Source of the DNA: Glandiceps talaboti
Lineage: Eukaryota; Hemichordata; Enteropneusta; Spengelidae
Assembly: GCF_964340395.1 (NCBI RefSeq)
Contig: NC_135564.1
Span: 12,606,391 to 12,670,390, forward strand
DNA length: 64,000 bases
Reading direction: 5' to 3'
Part shown: positions 51,911-64,000 of the stretch, one piece after another
Position numbering within the stretch: position 1 is the stretch's first letter
Layout: the number at the start of each line of letters is the position of its first letter
The notes under the pieces: generated by a model
Seen by the model: the letters and a program-made list of their open reading frames with translations, nothing else
Database searches by the model: none
What the model was told of the DNA's origin: nothing
Translations under genes and position numbers: made by a program

Positions 51911-53457
51911 GACATAATAGACTGTGCGCAGACCCACTTGATAGTAGTGGAAAATAACCCCACCCCCACCCCAACTCTCCAAGTACTGGTACTTGTTTTA
52001 CAAATTAAACGCGTGAAATCACACAATATGAGGTTATTGATATGGCAGTGCAATGAGATGTGCCCTGATTCGTGTTTACGTATTTTGTAAGACTGCTTCG
52101 TTTTGTACTCGTCTTAAACCTCAGCGTTATTGTGTTGCACCTTGTATAAATAACAATAAACACATTCGTTTTTGTTCGTCTGCGATGTCATGTATGTGTT
52201 GACGCAGTTTGAACTGAAAGGTCGAACAAGTATATCAAAAGCAATAAACTTCACACATCCTGTACATTCTCAAATTCTGTTAGGGAAAAGATAAGTGCGT
52301 AACTATTTTCATGGCAATTAATCCCTCGTTTGTATTACTTTCGGGACTGTAGTACTACACCTCAAAATAAAAATTAACGTTGCGTAAAATTCACAATCTA
52401 TAGAAAATAATTTGATATAAATGTGCTATTTGTTCACAGCGGAATGTGAGAATGCCAAGGCTAATCGGGTGGCCTGGAACCGTGAACTTCTCACAAGTAT
52501 TCATTCGGAGAACAATGTCACGGTGATGAACCGAACAATGCAATAGTGGGCCTTCTACACAAACACTCGACACGATCACAACAAACACGTTACGTGGCCG
52601 TTTCTCAAACAATTTGCTACAATATTGTATAATTAATTGTCTTAAGGTGTTGACATCCATAGGTCTGTACTTACCAGATATCAAAATTGTAAGTTTTCCG
52701 ATTCACGAATGAACTTCTTGACTCACAACTGTATGTATACTACGCTGCATATGTTTCTCACGTCGTGTGTATGTGTAACTGTCGGTGACACGCGAGAAGC
52801 GGTACTATTTATAACCCGGTCACCCTATCAAACTTCGGTGACTCAATGTTGGTGTGTTGTTATGACGTACAATCGGGCGTACAATACACAAATTGTCAAA
52901 GCCCCCAGCAATAATAGTTTTCTTATTAGATGTTTTCAGTGTATTTTCATTCTACCTTCAGTGTAAACCCCACAAAGAAATTACTATATATAGCAATCTA
53001 CTGTACCTTCAACTTTTCCTCTTTCAGGATGTGCGCTCGACAATAGTTCTCGCCGTTGTATGTTAGAAAGTATGTGTTGTTGGACGTACGCAGTTTGTCA
53101 TAATGAAACTATGGCTGAGAGCGAAGACTTATAAATAAACGAAACTGCCACAAACCGCCTTACAAGTTCAAGTTACGTATCTGTGTTATGTATGACGCTC
53201 ATGACATTACAAAATATAAACTCGTGACCGCCCATGATGTAACATGTGAGAGTTATTGCCTGGGGGCTATTGTCTCGTTGATGTCACGGTCATCATTCCG
53301 ATCGATTCTGTTCACATCCGATCGAGTGTTTCATCATTGCGATCGTTCACAGGCTCTGTCTTTGATCACTTTCCTCGAAATTCAAAGTATTTAAATTTTA
53401 AAAAAAGTATATGCCAGAATTCCCAAAGTATGTATTCATTCAACTTTGAATCAGCTG

Positions 53458-53458
<1 letters not shown>

Positions 53459-53517
<59 letters not shown>
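53459..53517. repeat. (CAA)n microsatellite
   Basis: About 19 CAA triplets. Confidence 0.95.
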
Positions 53518-54782
53518 AGAGACTGATCTGGTTACTCTCAAAACAATGGCGGGGAAATAGCTTTATTGTTACTGACTAAAAATCGATACGTTGCGCACAC
53601 GTGATAATGTGTCAAACTTCATTTACAATGAAAACCAAGTCACCTGAAACGCAGCGTCGCTTGGCTCGATAAAAATGAAGCTAACTTTGCCACATGTTGG
53701 CTTTTGTGCTTTCTTTTATTTTGTTTTGTCTTGTGTTTTGTTTTGTTGCAGATGAAAGTTACTAGGCTGTTAAATCGTAAACGATTTAGCCATGAACTTC
53801 TAACTTATATTTCACACCTATCAAAATCCAAAATGTAGTGAAGAGGATTTTCATATCAAGCAATAAGATGAAATCTTGCAAATTATTATGATTGCACGGG
53901 GTTTTTTTTCAGAGCTATATCATAAAATGTTGGCTGTAAGAGTACGTCGTGTTGTTCAGCTCTAATCTTGTCTTTATTCTTTACGTTTGGGTGCTGGCTG
54001 ACAGGCGTGGCACTACACGTTCGTATGTCAGTATTGACTAGATAAACTGAATTTTTAGATTTTGTCAAACCAAATGACTGTTTCAAATGAAATGGTTTTA
54101 CTTCTATATTCTACACAGTCATTTAGCCTGGATTTCAAGAGAGAGAGAGAGAAAAACAATCTGGTGATTGGTAGTAAGCAAAACTGACGTAACATGCATA
54201 GACGGGTCGACTTATTGTTATCGTGGATTGGACGAATTCGAAAACAATTACCCTGAAACAGGATTTAGTGGTGGTTGCTGTTATGTACCGGTATGTGCTA
54301 TTTGAATATATATTTATTCAAGCAGAGATAATTTAAAGTATTGCACAAACACGTCGGGTTTATTTATATTTGATGACCGCTGTGTCGTAGTAGAGGGCAC
54401 ACAGAAGCAAACCTCTGCTAACCTTGAGCAGTTCTCGCTAGCATCCAGACGAGGAATGGAATATCCACCAAAAATCTAATCATTGTCTCATAGACAATCT
54501 TTACAGAAAGTGTAATCTAAATCCATCCTTAATTCTATTTAAATATCCTGCTAACAGACAACCAGAAATAAGGGATGTAGATAAGAGCCGGCAAAAACAA
54601 CCAGCTTCTCCGAAATGTCTTGCCGGCTAGCATGTTGTTGTTAAAGATCCAACCATTACATTGTTTTATTGGTCAGGTTCATGGGTCTCCGGTCCCTCGT
54701 AGGTATAACGGTCGCTGCATCCCTGGAGATGCAAACAATCTCCGTCTACCTTCATTGAGTTGGCGGGCATAATAAGAAATAA

Positions 54783-54883
54783 TCTAGCTCTAAACTGGTA
54801 CAGTGTATTACGTATTAAAAACTTCATTACACTTTTCCATTAAGTTTTTAATACATAATACAATGTACCAGTGTAGAGCTAGA
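54783..54883. mobile_element. 101-bp hairpin element
   Basis: Two 42-bp arms (54783-54824, 54842-54883) begin TCTAGCTCTAAACTGGTACA and TCTAGCTCTACACTGGTACA when read inward from each end. They pair with about three mismatches around a 17-bp loop. No clear target-site duplication. Confidence 0.7.
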
Positions 54884-57800
54884 CTAAATGAGAAGTAAAA
54901 CTACACACGTATCACAATACAAAATGGTTGTAAGTTCCCTCACAACCACCAAGATGAGTAGAAATAAGCCTAAAATGGAGCGAGGTTAACCCAAAACTAA
55001 ATACATATTATCTGTCGACGTCGTATCGTGTTTTGACGCCCCTTATTCTATCTTAATACTCGGAAGACCTTCATTTTAGATAACGTCCAATACCGTGTTT
55101 GGTCAGTTTATCAGCTTAGTTTGATAATCGCAGCTTATTTCAAAACTCTGATTGTGAAAGAACACGAACACAATTTAATAGTGAACAGGTATATTTTCAC
55201 CGTGAGAATAAAGTGTGCTAAAAGTCAAGTGAGAACATGAACGTGTCCACGTCAATGGAGGTGATCACAGCCTTGTCAATTCAATTAGAGAACAGCTAAA
55301 AGAGACGATCATACAACACTTTTAATTTTCTCTATAAGCAGTTGAAATGTTTGCCCTTGATAAACGACTGGAAAAAAGGAACGGAGGAACGAATTATTTT
55401 CCGAAGGTTATCCAACCAATCGCCATTGTGGTCACACGCACACTATGTTTTTATATCAAACATATTTGTATCTCCGGCTACACACCGTTTACGAAATGTG
55501 ATGTACTCAACAGAACGTTGAACAAGACTGTGAAGGAGAGAGTTAAGGCCTACCGAAAATATCTATCTCAGATTACTATAGAAATACAATGGTCTCAGAT
55601 CTAATTCATGTAGTGGTCTGAGGTTTTATATAACAATAGCATCAGTTAGCTACCGGAATCTTGTATATGCGTTTTATTACTCTTGTTTTCATCCGCAACT
55701 TCACCGCATTAACCTTGTCACAAATAAAGGTGCAACACTATCCTCTTTACACGTAACTTCAAATATGTATTGAAACCGGACACTCGGTCAAATGTCAAAC
55801 TCTCTGACCCAACAGGCATATATTCTTTGCTATTCTACGCTACTACTGTGGAAATCAAGTTATAGGCAAACTAAGATATACACAAACTAAAACTGCTATT
55901 GCAATATGTCGATATGAATGGATGTTGGTGTTTATTGTAGAGTGGTGTCTCTGATAGCAAGTATTCATAATATAGTGGCCACACATTCAACGTCATTCAG
56001 TGTTTACACTACAGAGTACATGGTGATTATATCTACATAATCAAGGCATCACTGCCATCCACTTTTGTAATCAATGGTATGCAACAACAATAGTTTTAGA
56101 TGGTATCTAGCTAGGCTATAGTTAGCTTTCCGTAGTAGTAACGTGATCGAGTAACTTGATAGCAATGCCGATGATCAAAAAAACCTTGAGGGATTTCTCA
56201 TTACGCCTGTCAACAGTAAGTCTGATTTTCATTTCTCGATTTTGATTTTAGAACGACACGAAGTTGGGTCTGTGTGTTTTCACTCTACGAATTATCATCA
56301 TGACACCAATTGTTGACTTCTATGAACAAATCAGTGATTATAGTGTCTTTCCCGAAATCGCTGTTGTCATCAAGGCGCAATGTCGCAAAACTTGATTTGA
56401 CCTTGTCATGAAATCCAATTATCGATATTCAGACAGAGCAAATGGAAATGATTTCTCATTAGTCACAAAATGTACGTTCTGATCACAGTATGTTTTCCGT
56501 TGACATAAAAAATAAAAACTACATATACAATAACTGCTGAGCCTTTACTTCCTTCCTAAAAATAATTGTATTTGTACGACCCGGGATATTTTCTGGAAAA
56601 CTAATCTTCCTGAGCTCAGTGTAAATGACAGATTGGTAAGCAAATAGTACGAGTGTAATTACAGTTATTGAATCTACCCTTCTAATAAAATTCTAAAAAT
56701 ATAATAATTCAATCGTCAAACACACACTTCTATATAATAGTAATTGCACACTTACAATGTTGGTTTATATTGCGACAGTGAATGAAGGACAGTCGGGGCA
56801 GCCGTTAGGGGTTACTGACCCGACTCAAAGGAAGCATCGCATTACTTCCACAAACACAGTAAAAAATAAAATTATACAATCCGGTCATTCACTTTGCAGA
56901 AACACGTAACCCCTTGTTCCCAAAATGTGTCCTCTCAATAGATTTCAAAGCATTTGCAGATAACAATCGTGAATGTGTTCAAGTTGGCGCCCAAACATTT
57001 TGCCAAGAATTCAATTTTTCAGGATTTGGTTCTACTTTATTTTGGCGGGCAATTTATTTTAAGTTTAAGTATTCTCAGTCATATCTCTTTTGTCGGTTTT
57101 TGTATGCAATAGTTCCATTTTCACGCCGATTTATTAAGCGCAAACATTTTAGAGCCAAAATACACACATTCATATAGTGTATCCAAAATCGGTCGATCTT
57201 CAAGATCTTCAGGTTCTCACATATATTCGTTTTGTTTTCTTGTGTGTTTAAAGGCCCAGTTCAGTTGTCTGGCAGAGTGACATAAAAAAATTATAAAGTT
57301 TGGTCTATAACAAAGAATGACCCTATTGAACCGGCATGGCTCTAGTGACGTATGCTAAGACTAATGTGAGAACCTGGCAGTGAATCCATTGCCTTTTAGA
57401 TTTGTTTTATCTCAATCGTGGAAGCTAGGTACGCAAATAATCAATTTCTAAGTCTATTGTTAGCCCAGAATTCTGTCTTGTTTGGATTCTGGCTCTCGCC
57501 TTTCCATAGACTGTTATAGTCTGTTATTCAGCCCTACCAAGCTTCTGATAGCCTGCTGACTGATAGCACGCTTGGCACGAATGTCTGTATCTTACAGGCT
57601 AGCCTCTCCCCTGGTGGTAGAGAGCCCAAAACTCCACACGGCCGAATTCTCGGTTCATATATTTAGGAAATATTTATGGAAGTATCGTTACGGAGACCGT
57701 CTACATATCAATTCTTGGTTGGCGAGAAACCCTGTTTTTCTCTCTGTCCTAAAAGGGCAACGACATGACAGAATAGTATTAATGACAAACCCGTGTAACC

Positions 57801-58460
57801 GTGTAGTGTTTGTAATGCGTATTAACTTATTTACACCAAATCTACGTAACTACGTACAATCCTAACACGGTCCAATTGACATAATTGATAGGAACAACAC
57901 TCACTCTTCTTACGTTTTCCAGTTCGTCTCAGGCAACGGAGTCATGCGAATTGGCCACTTGAAACATTACCTAGGCAACCACATGCTGAGCCATGACGAC
58001 AGACCATGTTATGTTGCTGTTTCTGCAAACTTCGTTCAGCGAAAAACATATTGTTATATCCCGTACGTGTTTTCGTTCGAAACCGTTATGTATTTCATCA
58101 ACTTGTTTTCGATGGAATTGTGACGTCATAATTTCGTTGAATATCAACAGAAAAAAGTAAAACACCAATTGTATGGAATTATGAGAAAGGACGTGAAAAT
58201 GTTTCTTCTGTCGCTCTGACGTCATCAAGACGTCTTGGTAATGACCATGACGATAAAGCCTTTACTTTAAATATTTATGAAGACAAGAGACATACTATAA
58301 CGTTTATTTACCCCAAATGAATATAACATTGGGTAAATGGGGAGTCAGGAAATAGCTTACAGCTAGTCTGGGCATGACGAGAAAGTGTACAGGGTAATTT
58401 TTATGTGTCGATTTTTACCTTCCGTATAAGTGAGATTATGTTATGCTTTTGTCTGTTTGT

Positions 58461-58500
58461 CAGTCAGTCAGTCAGTCAGTCAGTCAGTCTGTCTGTCTGG
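58461..58500. repeat. (GTCA)n/(GTCT)n microsatellite
   Basis: Short tetranucleotide array that shifts from GTCA to GTCT units. Confidence 0.85.
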
Positions 58501-58766
58501 ATCTGTCCATGTGTTCGTCTGTGGACACGATAATCTCGAAATTTAAGTGATCAATTCGATGCACATCTTCCTTTTTATAATGTCAAAAACTGATCAGGTT
58601 TGGGTAAACATCATATAATATTAATGATTTATATGCATAATTATTAATATTTGGTAATAGGATATCTTAACATTGCAAACTTAACATTTTGTATAATCGA
58701 AAGGCTTGTTTTTTGCACTTATCTGGGGGTTTTATTGCTAGAAATTGCTATCCTTAAAGTAATAGC

Positions 58767-58817
58767 GGTAGTGGTGGTGGTGGTGGTGGTGGTGGTGGTG
58801 GTGGTGGTGGTGGTGGT
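58767..58817. repeat. (GTG)n microsatellite
   Basis: About 16 GTG triplets. Confidence 0.9.
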
Positions 58818-60420
58818 TATATTCCTTAGCCTAGAGTCAGTCGTGTAGGGATTTTATATCGTCTCCACATAAAACAAATGTGGGGAGACTATAGTCAAAA
58901 TACTCTCATGACTTGACTCGGGGCAATGTCCTCGATATATATGAAAAAAGCATGTGTTCAAGGGGTGAAAGGTCAGAAGGGGCAGTGTTGATTGACCCCG
59001 GCTGTAACTTAGACTCCATCGAATGGCAACAGTAAGGTTTCGAAACCAGACACGTTTACTTGTATAAACTGCAGTATCAATAATGATAATATTTGTGCTG
59101 TTGTTCTCTTTAATTTTTTATGGGGGAGGGGAAAGGGGAATATGAATGCTTCCCCTCCCATTCAAAGCAAAGTTGCTATAGTATAAGTGTTGTGATGGAA
59201 TGGATACAGTTAGTGTTGTACCGTATAGCAGCAATATGAAGTTTCACGTAGCTCTTTCTTACACATGCATGCATACTGTCAAGAAAATCAATATGCCCTC
59301 GAATGCTTATTAAATCGGTTCCACAACTCAGATACGGTCAATTGATTTCGACAACAGCGTTCCCATAGTCATATTTTACCATTGACATTGTGTGTTTACC
59401 TGTTGATCTGGTATATCACCTGACCCAATATTTCGGGTACAATATTGTCAGAATCACATGTATCCCTAGGTTATTGCTATTTCCATAAATATCACTCTTT
59501 CTGTTGTCGTTTTAGCACTGAAATTATATCACTCCTTTCATGATTATCTGAGTGTAGTGTATTTGAAGTATGCGAAGGTGACACATTTAGTTGTATCGTT
59601 CAATTGATTCGATTATGAGAGTAATACTCCCCCAAAGGACAGATTGGCCTATATTTCGCGAAGAATAGAAATTTCAAAACGAAAGCCAATAGTAACTCTC
59701 TCAGTGAAAGCATATGAAATCTACGTTAAAACATGCACGTATACTTGGTGGCCTCCGAGGGCATAGGCCATGTGCCCTTTGTCTGTCACTGTCAGAGGAA
59801 AATGGCGCTTTCAAAAACTTAAATGTCAGCAAAGTATCTAAGCTATCAGCTAGTACATGACTACATGTGCGAAAACTATACATAGGGCCATCTCATTTTC
59901 CGTAGGTCAAGGCCTCTGAACTCAAACTGTGATTCTATGGAAACGGACAAGTGGGGATACCGAAAATAGCTTTAAAATTATGCATTTATACGATATGTTG
60001 TTATATGTCTGTTGCCATGGCAATAATGACTAATATTTGCTGACAATCGTAATTATGAAATAATTAAATTGAATCGAATGGTTTTGTTTCAGAGATCACC
60101 ATTGTGACGTCTACATTTGTCCAGCACACTTGCAAGGAAGACAGTACCTCATACTCAGGGTACAGCTATAGAAAGGGAATGTGCCGCCCGAAAAAAATCC
60201 CTAAACATTATATCGACTTTTCATCTAAACATTCCCGGTGTATATATTTTATATAACGTAGGAAACGTCTTCATGCTTTAGAAATATCTTAACGACATCG
60301 GAATATGGGTCTCTTTGTGGCCAGAAATCCCTCACAATTAGGTCTGTTCTTGGATTATACATGATGGTAGATGTTTGGAATTTAAGCCGCACATCACGCG
60401 TCTGAAAATTTGTGGAGTAC

Positions 60421-60440
60421 CCCCCCCCCCGGGGGGGGGG
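60421..60440. repeat. C10G10 homopolymer palindrome
   Basis: Ten C followed directly by ten G. It is either a true short palindrome or a sequencing/assembly artefact. Confidence 0.6.
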
Positions 60441-61282
60441 ATCTTGACAGGCTATATATAATACACCATCTATTAACCATACTAATGATAGCTAAATTCA
60501 AATAAAAGTTTCTGTACATCAATAGATGATATATGTTTTCTGTATACTGATTGTGGCAAATCCAAACAATAAAATCGTAACACACCCTCCTCCAGTATGA
60601 CCGCAGATCAAAGTTCAGACCCACCCCTGTCATTGTACATCGTGACAACAGCGTGTTTGCTTGATGGTAAAGTTGACAAAAACAGGCAATAAATATCTTC
60701 AGTTTATCAACGCGGTTGGTTCTACACGGGTGCTAGGTATAATTGGTTGTTACTACTATTTACCCAAATTGACGTACATGCATTTGATAAAACTGTTTAA
60801 GATGTCTGAAAATGTAGTTCTATTGTTACTGTTCAAAAGTGTGACGATATATAGAGTTCATTAAAGGTTGTTGGAATGAACGCATTTTTTAAACGCCTGG
60901 TACCAGTAAAGTGTTTTGATCAGCCCTTGGGCGAATACAAGTTTTTTCCCTTCTGTGCGACGACTAATGAAGGGTTTGGCTGTCATATTGTTGAATAAGT
61001 ACACTTGTCTCTCTCCTTTCCCACAATGACAAAATCAAGTCCATTCATCGTGAATACAGTGGCCAGGTATATACACCTACAATTTATTACAGGACCAGAC
61101 ACATATAGGCCGTATAAGTGATAAATCATACAAGACTTGGACTACTGAACCATATCGATTTTAAAAGTAATGAGTTGAAGTATCTACAGTCAATCCATGG
61201 CAGTTAACGCCCCAAACTTGTTGCAAAACCATGAAGTATTTTATCATGAGTATTTCGTTACTAAGTTAAATGTGGAACAAGA

Positions 61283-61439
<157 letters not shown>

Positions 61440-61875
61440 AAGTTCCGACTGCATGAATTGCACTCTTTGTTAGCGATTTAATTGAAAATAATACGGCGTA
61501 TTATTACCACGGAACACGTGGCCTCATACATGTATCATTACTGATGCGTATTGGATTTTAAATTATTGCATTCCTTGTACAACATGTACACCACCAAATT
61601 AAATCATCTATCTGTACAGGAAGCCAATGATGATAACATCAATCCGACTTATTTCATTGCTTCAAAAATCAATCACTTTGGTAGAGACTCGAAATAGTAA
61701 ATATTCACGAATGCTTCACATGCAATGCATTAATTAGAAAGGTGGGCACTTTTTTGGGCATTCATGTAGATTAGAATGTCTTGTGGGTTGAGATTACACA
61801 ACTGAAAAGTCTTGTTACAAAATATAGCATTTATATAATCTATTTTGAACTTATTGAACTTTAATGTAACAAACA

Positions 61876-61948
61876 GCCTACAAGTGCCTGTGATGAGATG
61901 AGAATAGACGACCTACAAGTGACTGTGATGAGATGAGATGAGATGAGA
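61876..61948. repeat. Tandem duplication with GATGA microsatellite
   Basis: CTACAAGTGCCTGTGATGAG and CTACAAGTGACTGTGATGAG start two copies, the second extended by GATGA repeats. Confidence 0.8.
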
Positions 61949-63629
61949 CGATACATGTCAGCTTTGCTGTATGAAGGCCTTCGTTACATAAACTATCTTC
62001 AGAAGCTCTGCAGTTAGCTAATGACCTAAATGTACCCAATCGTAATGGAGGAACCGGAGAGTCAGTGTTTTCCGCGTAATGAAATAACAATGCAGTAATA
62101 AAGTATGTGTGTTATCCAGGTTACCCGACCCCATTTCTGGCACTTAATTACAGCAAATTTTTTAAGATCTGCGTTTAAACCATGGGTAACTTAGTGACTT
62201 TTCTTTTACGGTCACGAAAGGGGTATATTTACCAATGTCAACACGCTGATTAAACAACACGACTGACTTTGATTTGTTTTATGATGGATTAGTGGCCTTG
62301 AAAGTAATCACAAAATAATCACATAGAAAGTGGACTAAATCTTGTCCTCGTGACGTCACATTGCTTTTAAAGAAGCTGGTTTGAAGTCTCTGGTTTGTAT
62401 TTCAGCTAAAGCCGAAAAACCCCATATTCAACAGGTAGCTGAGTTGACCTTTGACCCCCCCCCCCCCCCAACTCAGATTATTGAGCTGTTGTCGTCATCC
62501 GGATCTAAAATGCCAGTAAATGTAGCTACAGTCACTGTGATAATGAGATCGATTTCTACGTTTGTTTACGGAGCATACCGTTGATAAGTGATGGTTACAG
62601 TGACAACGGCCGCCGGGGCTGGGGTAGTGATAAATTCTGACGGTGTGTTCTCTTTCATCAACGTCGTGGAACTTGAGATGATGAGTGTTTACTGATCGTA
62701 CTCGAATAACAAGAGAAGTTGGACACAAATCTGACACTTTTCTGTTTAAGCGAGAACCTTTAATTGACGACTTTAACTGAAAACATTAAACAAACTCTCC
62801 GTGGTGGAATTTTCGGATTCGTGTCCGTAAATTAATTAATTTAGTGTTGATTAATCCAAGTTTGGTCCATCAAGTCTATTGCATACATTTGCCCAAATCT
62901 CAGTTTGTTTGTGAATCTCGGATATAACGAGACAACGGACGAGATCCCCATTCTGGAATTATGAGGACCTATATGAATTGTGGTCATTTCGTTGAAAAGT
63001 AAATCACAACTTGATATACAGAACAACTTCTACCCTTCTAGTATCGTCAGATGAATTTAGGAGTGTTTACTCAAATTTAGCTCCAAAACCCGGGTTTCTG
63101 CACGTACGTCTGTCAAGTTGTTCGCACAATTTATATGGCGCCTAATCCGCGCACCTCTCGTATACCGATAAATTATGTGATATATTGACAGATTCCGGTA
63201 AATGTGGCGTCATTGAAAAATGCAAAACATCTTATTTTGTTAATCAACGAGTTCGTTAGCTTTTGGTCGAAATTGTCATCCTGTTTATGAGCGTTAATAA
63301 TTTATTAACTTGACCCACTGAGATACGCAAGGAAAGTTTTCGTTGGCATATTTATTTTGGCAAAGAGACATAAATAATTGCTCAGGAAGGGCGTAATTTT
63401 GTAAAAGGGCAACAAGGCGGATTAATACTAATACTAAACAAATAGACCAGTCAGTAAGTCACCATTCACATACCCAAGATACGCCGTTAGTGGCGCTTTA
63501 TTCGAATAATGAGGGTTAATTCAAAATGATGTCATAGAAATAAAACAGTTTACTTCTATTTCGACAAAAAATACCAATGATTGGTGCTGACAAATCCGTT
63601 AAATTTGTCAGCACTCCAGTAATTTGAGC

Positions 63630-63791
<162 letters not shown>

Positions 63792-64000
63792 AAATATTGA
63801 TATTGTACAATCTCGCACGATTAGCCCAATCTGGATTCCGATCACGAACGTATGGTACTGCAGACAAGAAAATGTTTTTCCTTGTCTGTGATGGAACATC
63901 TTGCTTGCAAAATATACAGTTGTAATTAGGAATCTGATATGGGGGCCGGGTGCCTGTATTTTATGCTGTTCCATATCAGTTTGTATCATGTGTATTGAGC

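Noticed and set aside
57503-57530. Fourth family-A palindrome (CCATAGACTGTTATAGTCTG)
   Set aside because: The right arm does not restore GTCTATGG and no 5-bp duplication flanks it.

Overview
The window looks like nuclear DNA from an invertebrate animal, most likely a marine one. It is A+T-rich, gene-poor and intron-rich, and it is full of CA/ACAT-type microsatellites, foldback elements and tRNA-derived SINEs. The genes are split by GT-AG introns and encode animal families. I cannot fix the phylum. The repeat style suggests an invertebrate deuterostome (hemichordate, amphioxus or echinoderm type), but that is an impression and was not tested.

Layout. (1) 93-689 (+) is the last coding exon of a gene that starts outside the window; its function is unknown and it has a KDGGGTK motif. 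(2) 690-6675 has no recognisable gene. (3) 6676-11805 (-) is a complete seven-exon secreted matrix metalloproteinase: signal peptide, prodomain with cysteine switch, zinc-binding catalytic domain and a four-blade hemopexin domain (472 aa). (4) 12.1-21.6 kb is gene-free and holds a foldback element and microsatellites. (5) 21673-26577 (+) is a complete five-exon dihydrofolate reductase gene (186 aa), with an E2F/YY1-like promoter and a tRNA-derived SINE in each of introns 1 and 2. (6) 26.6-33.5 kb is a mobile-element graveyard. It contains LINE-like 3' debris, a 62-bp hairpin minisatellite, several foldback elements and tiny palindromes. (7) 33.5-37.2 kb (+) is a C2H2 zinc-finger gene with a probable 5' non-coding exon and a 618-aa single-exon reading frame. 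(8) 41515-43195 (-) is a two-exon ankyrin-repeat gene (507 aa) with a Ser/Pro-rich tail. (9) 43.4-64.0 kb has no gene I can recognise, only microsatellites and scattered repeats.

The genes are functionally unrelated: an extracellular protease, folate metabolism, a probable nuclear regulator and a cytoplasmic or nuclear scaffold. They do not form a cluster or pathway. The most unusual content is repetitive. Two families of extremely short palindromes (20-39 bp) are flanked by exact target-site-like direct repeats, always 5 bp in one family and 7 bp in the other. The window also has at least six larger foldback elements, a very homogeneous 62-bp hairpin array, and 13 copies of the CRE palindrome TGACGTCA, where about one or fewer would be expected from base composition (hand estimate).
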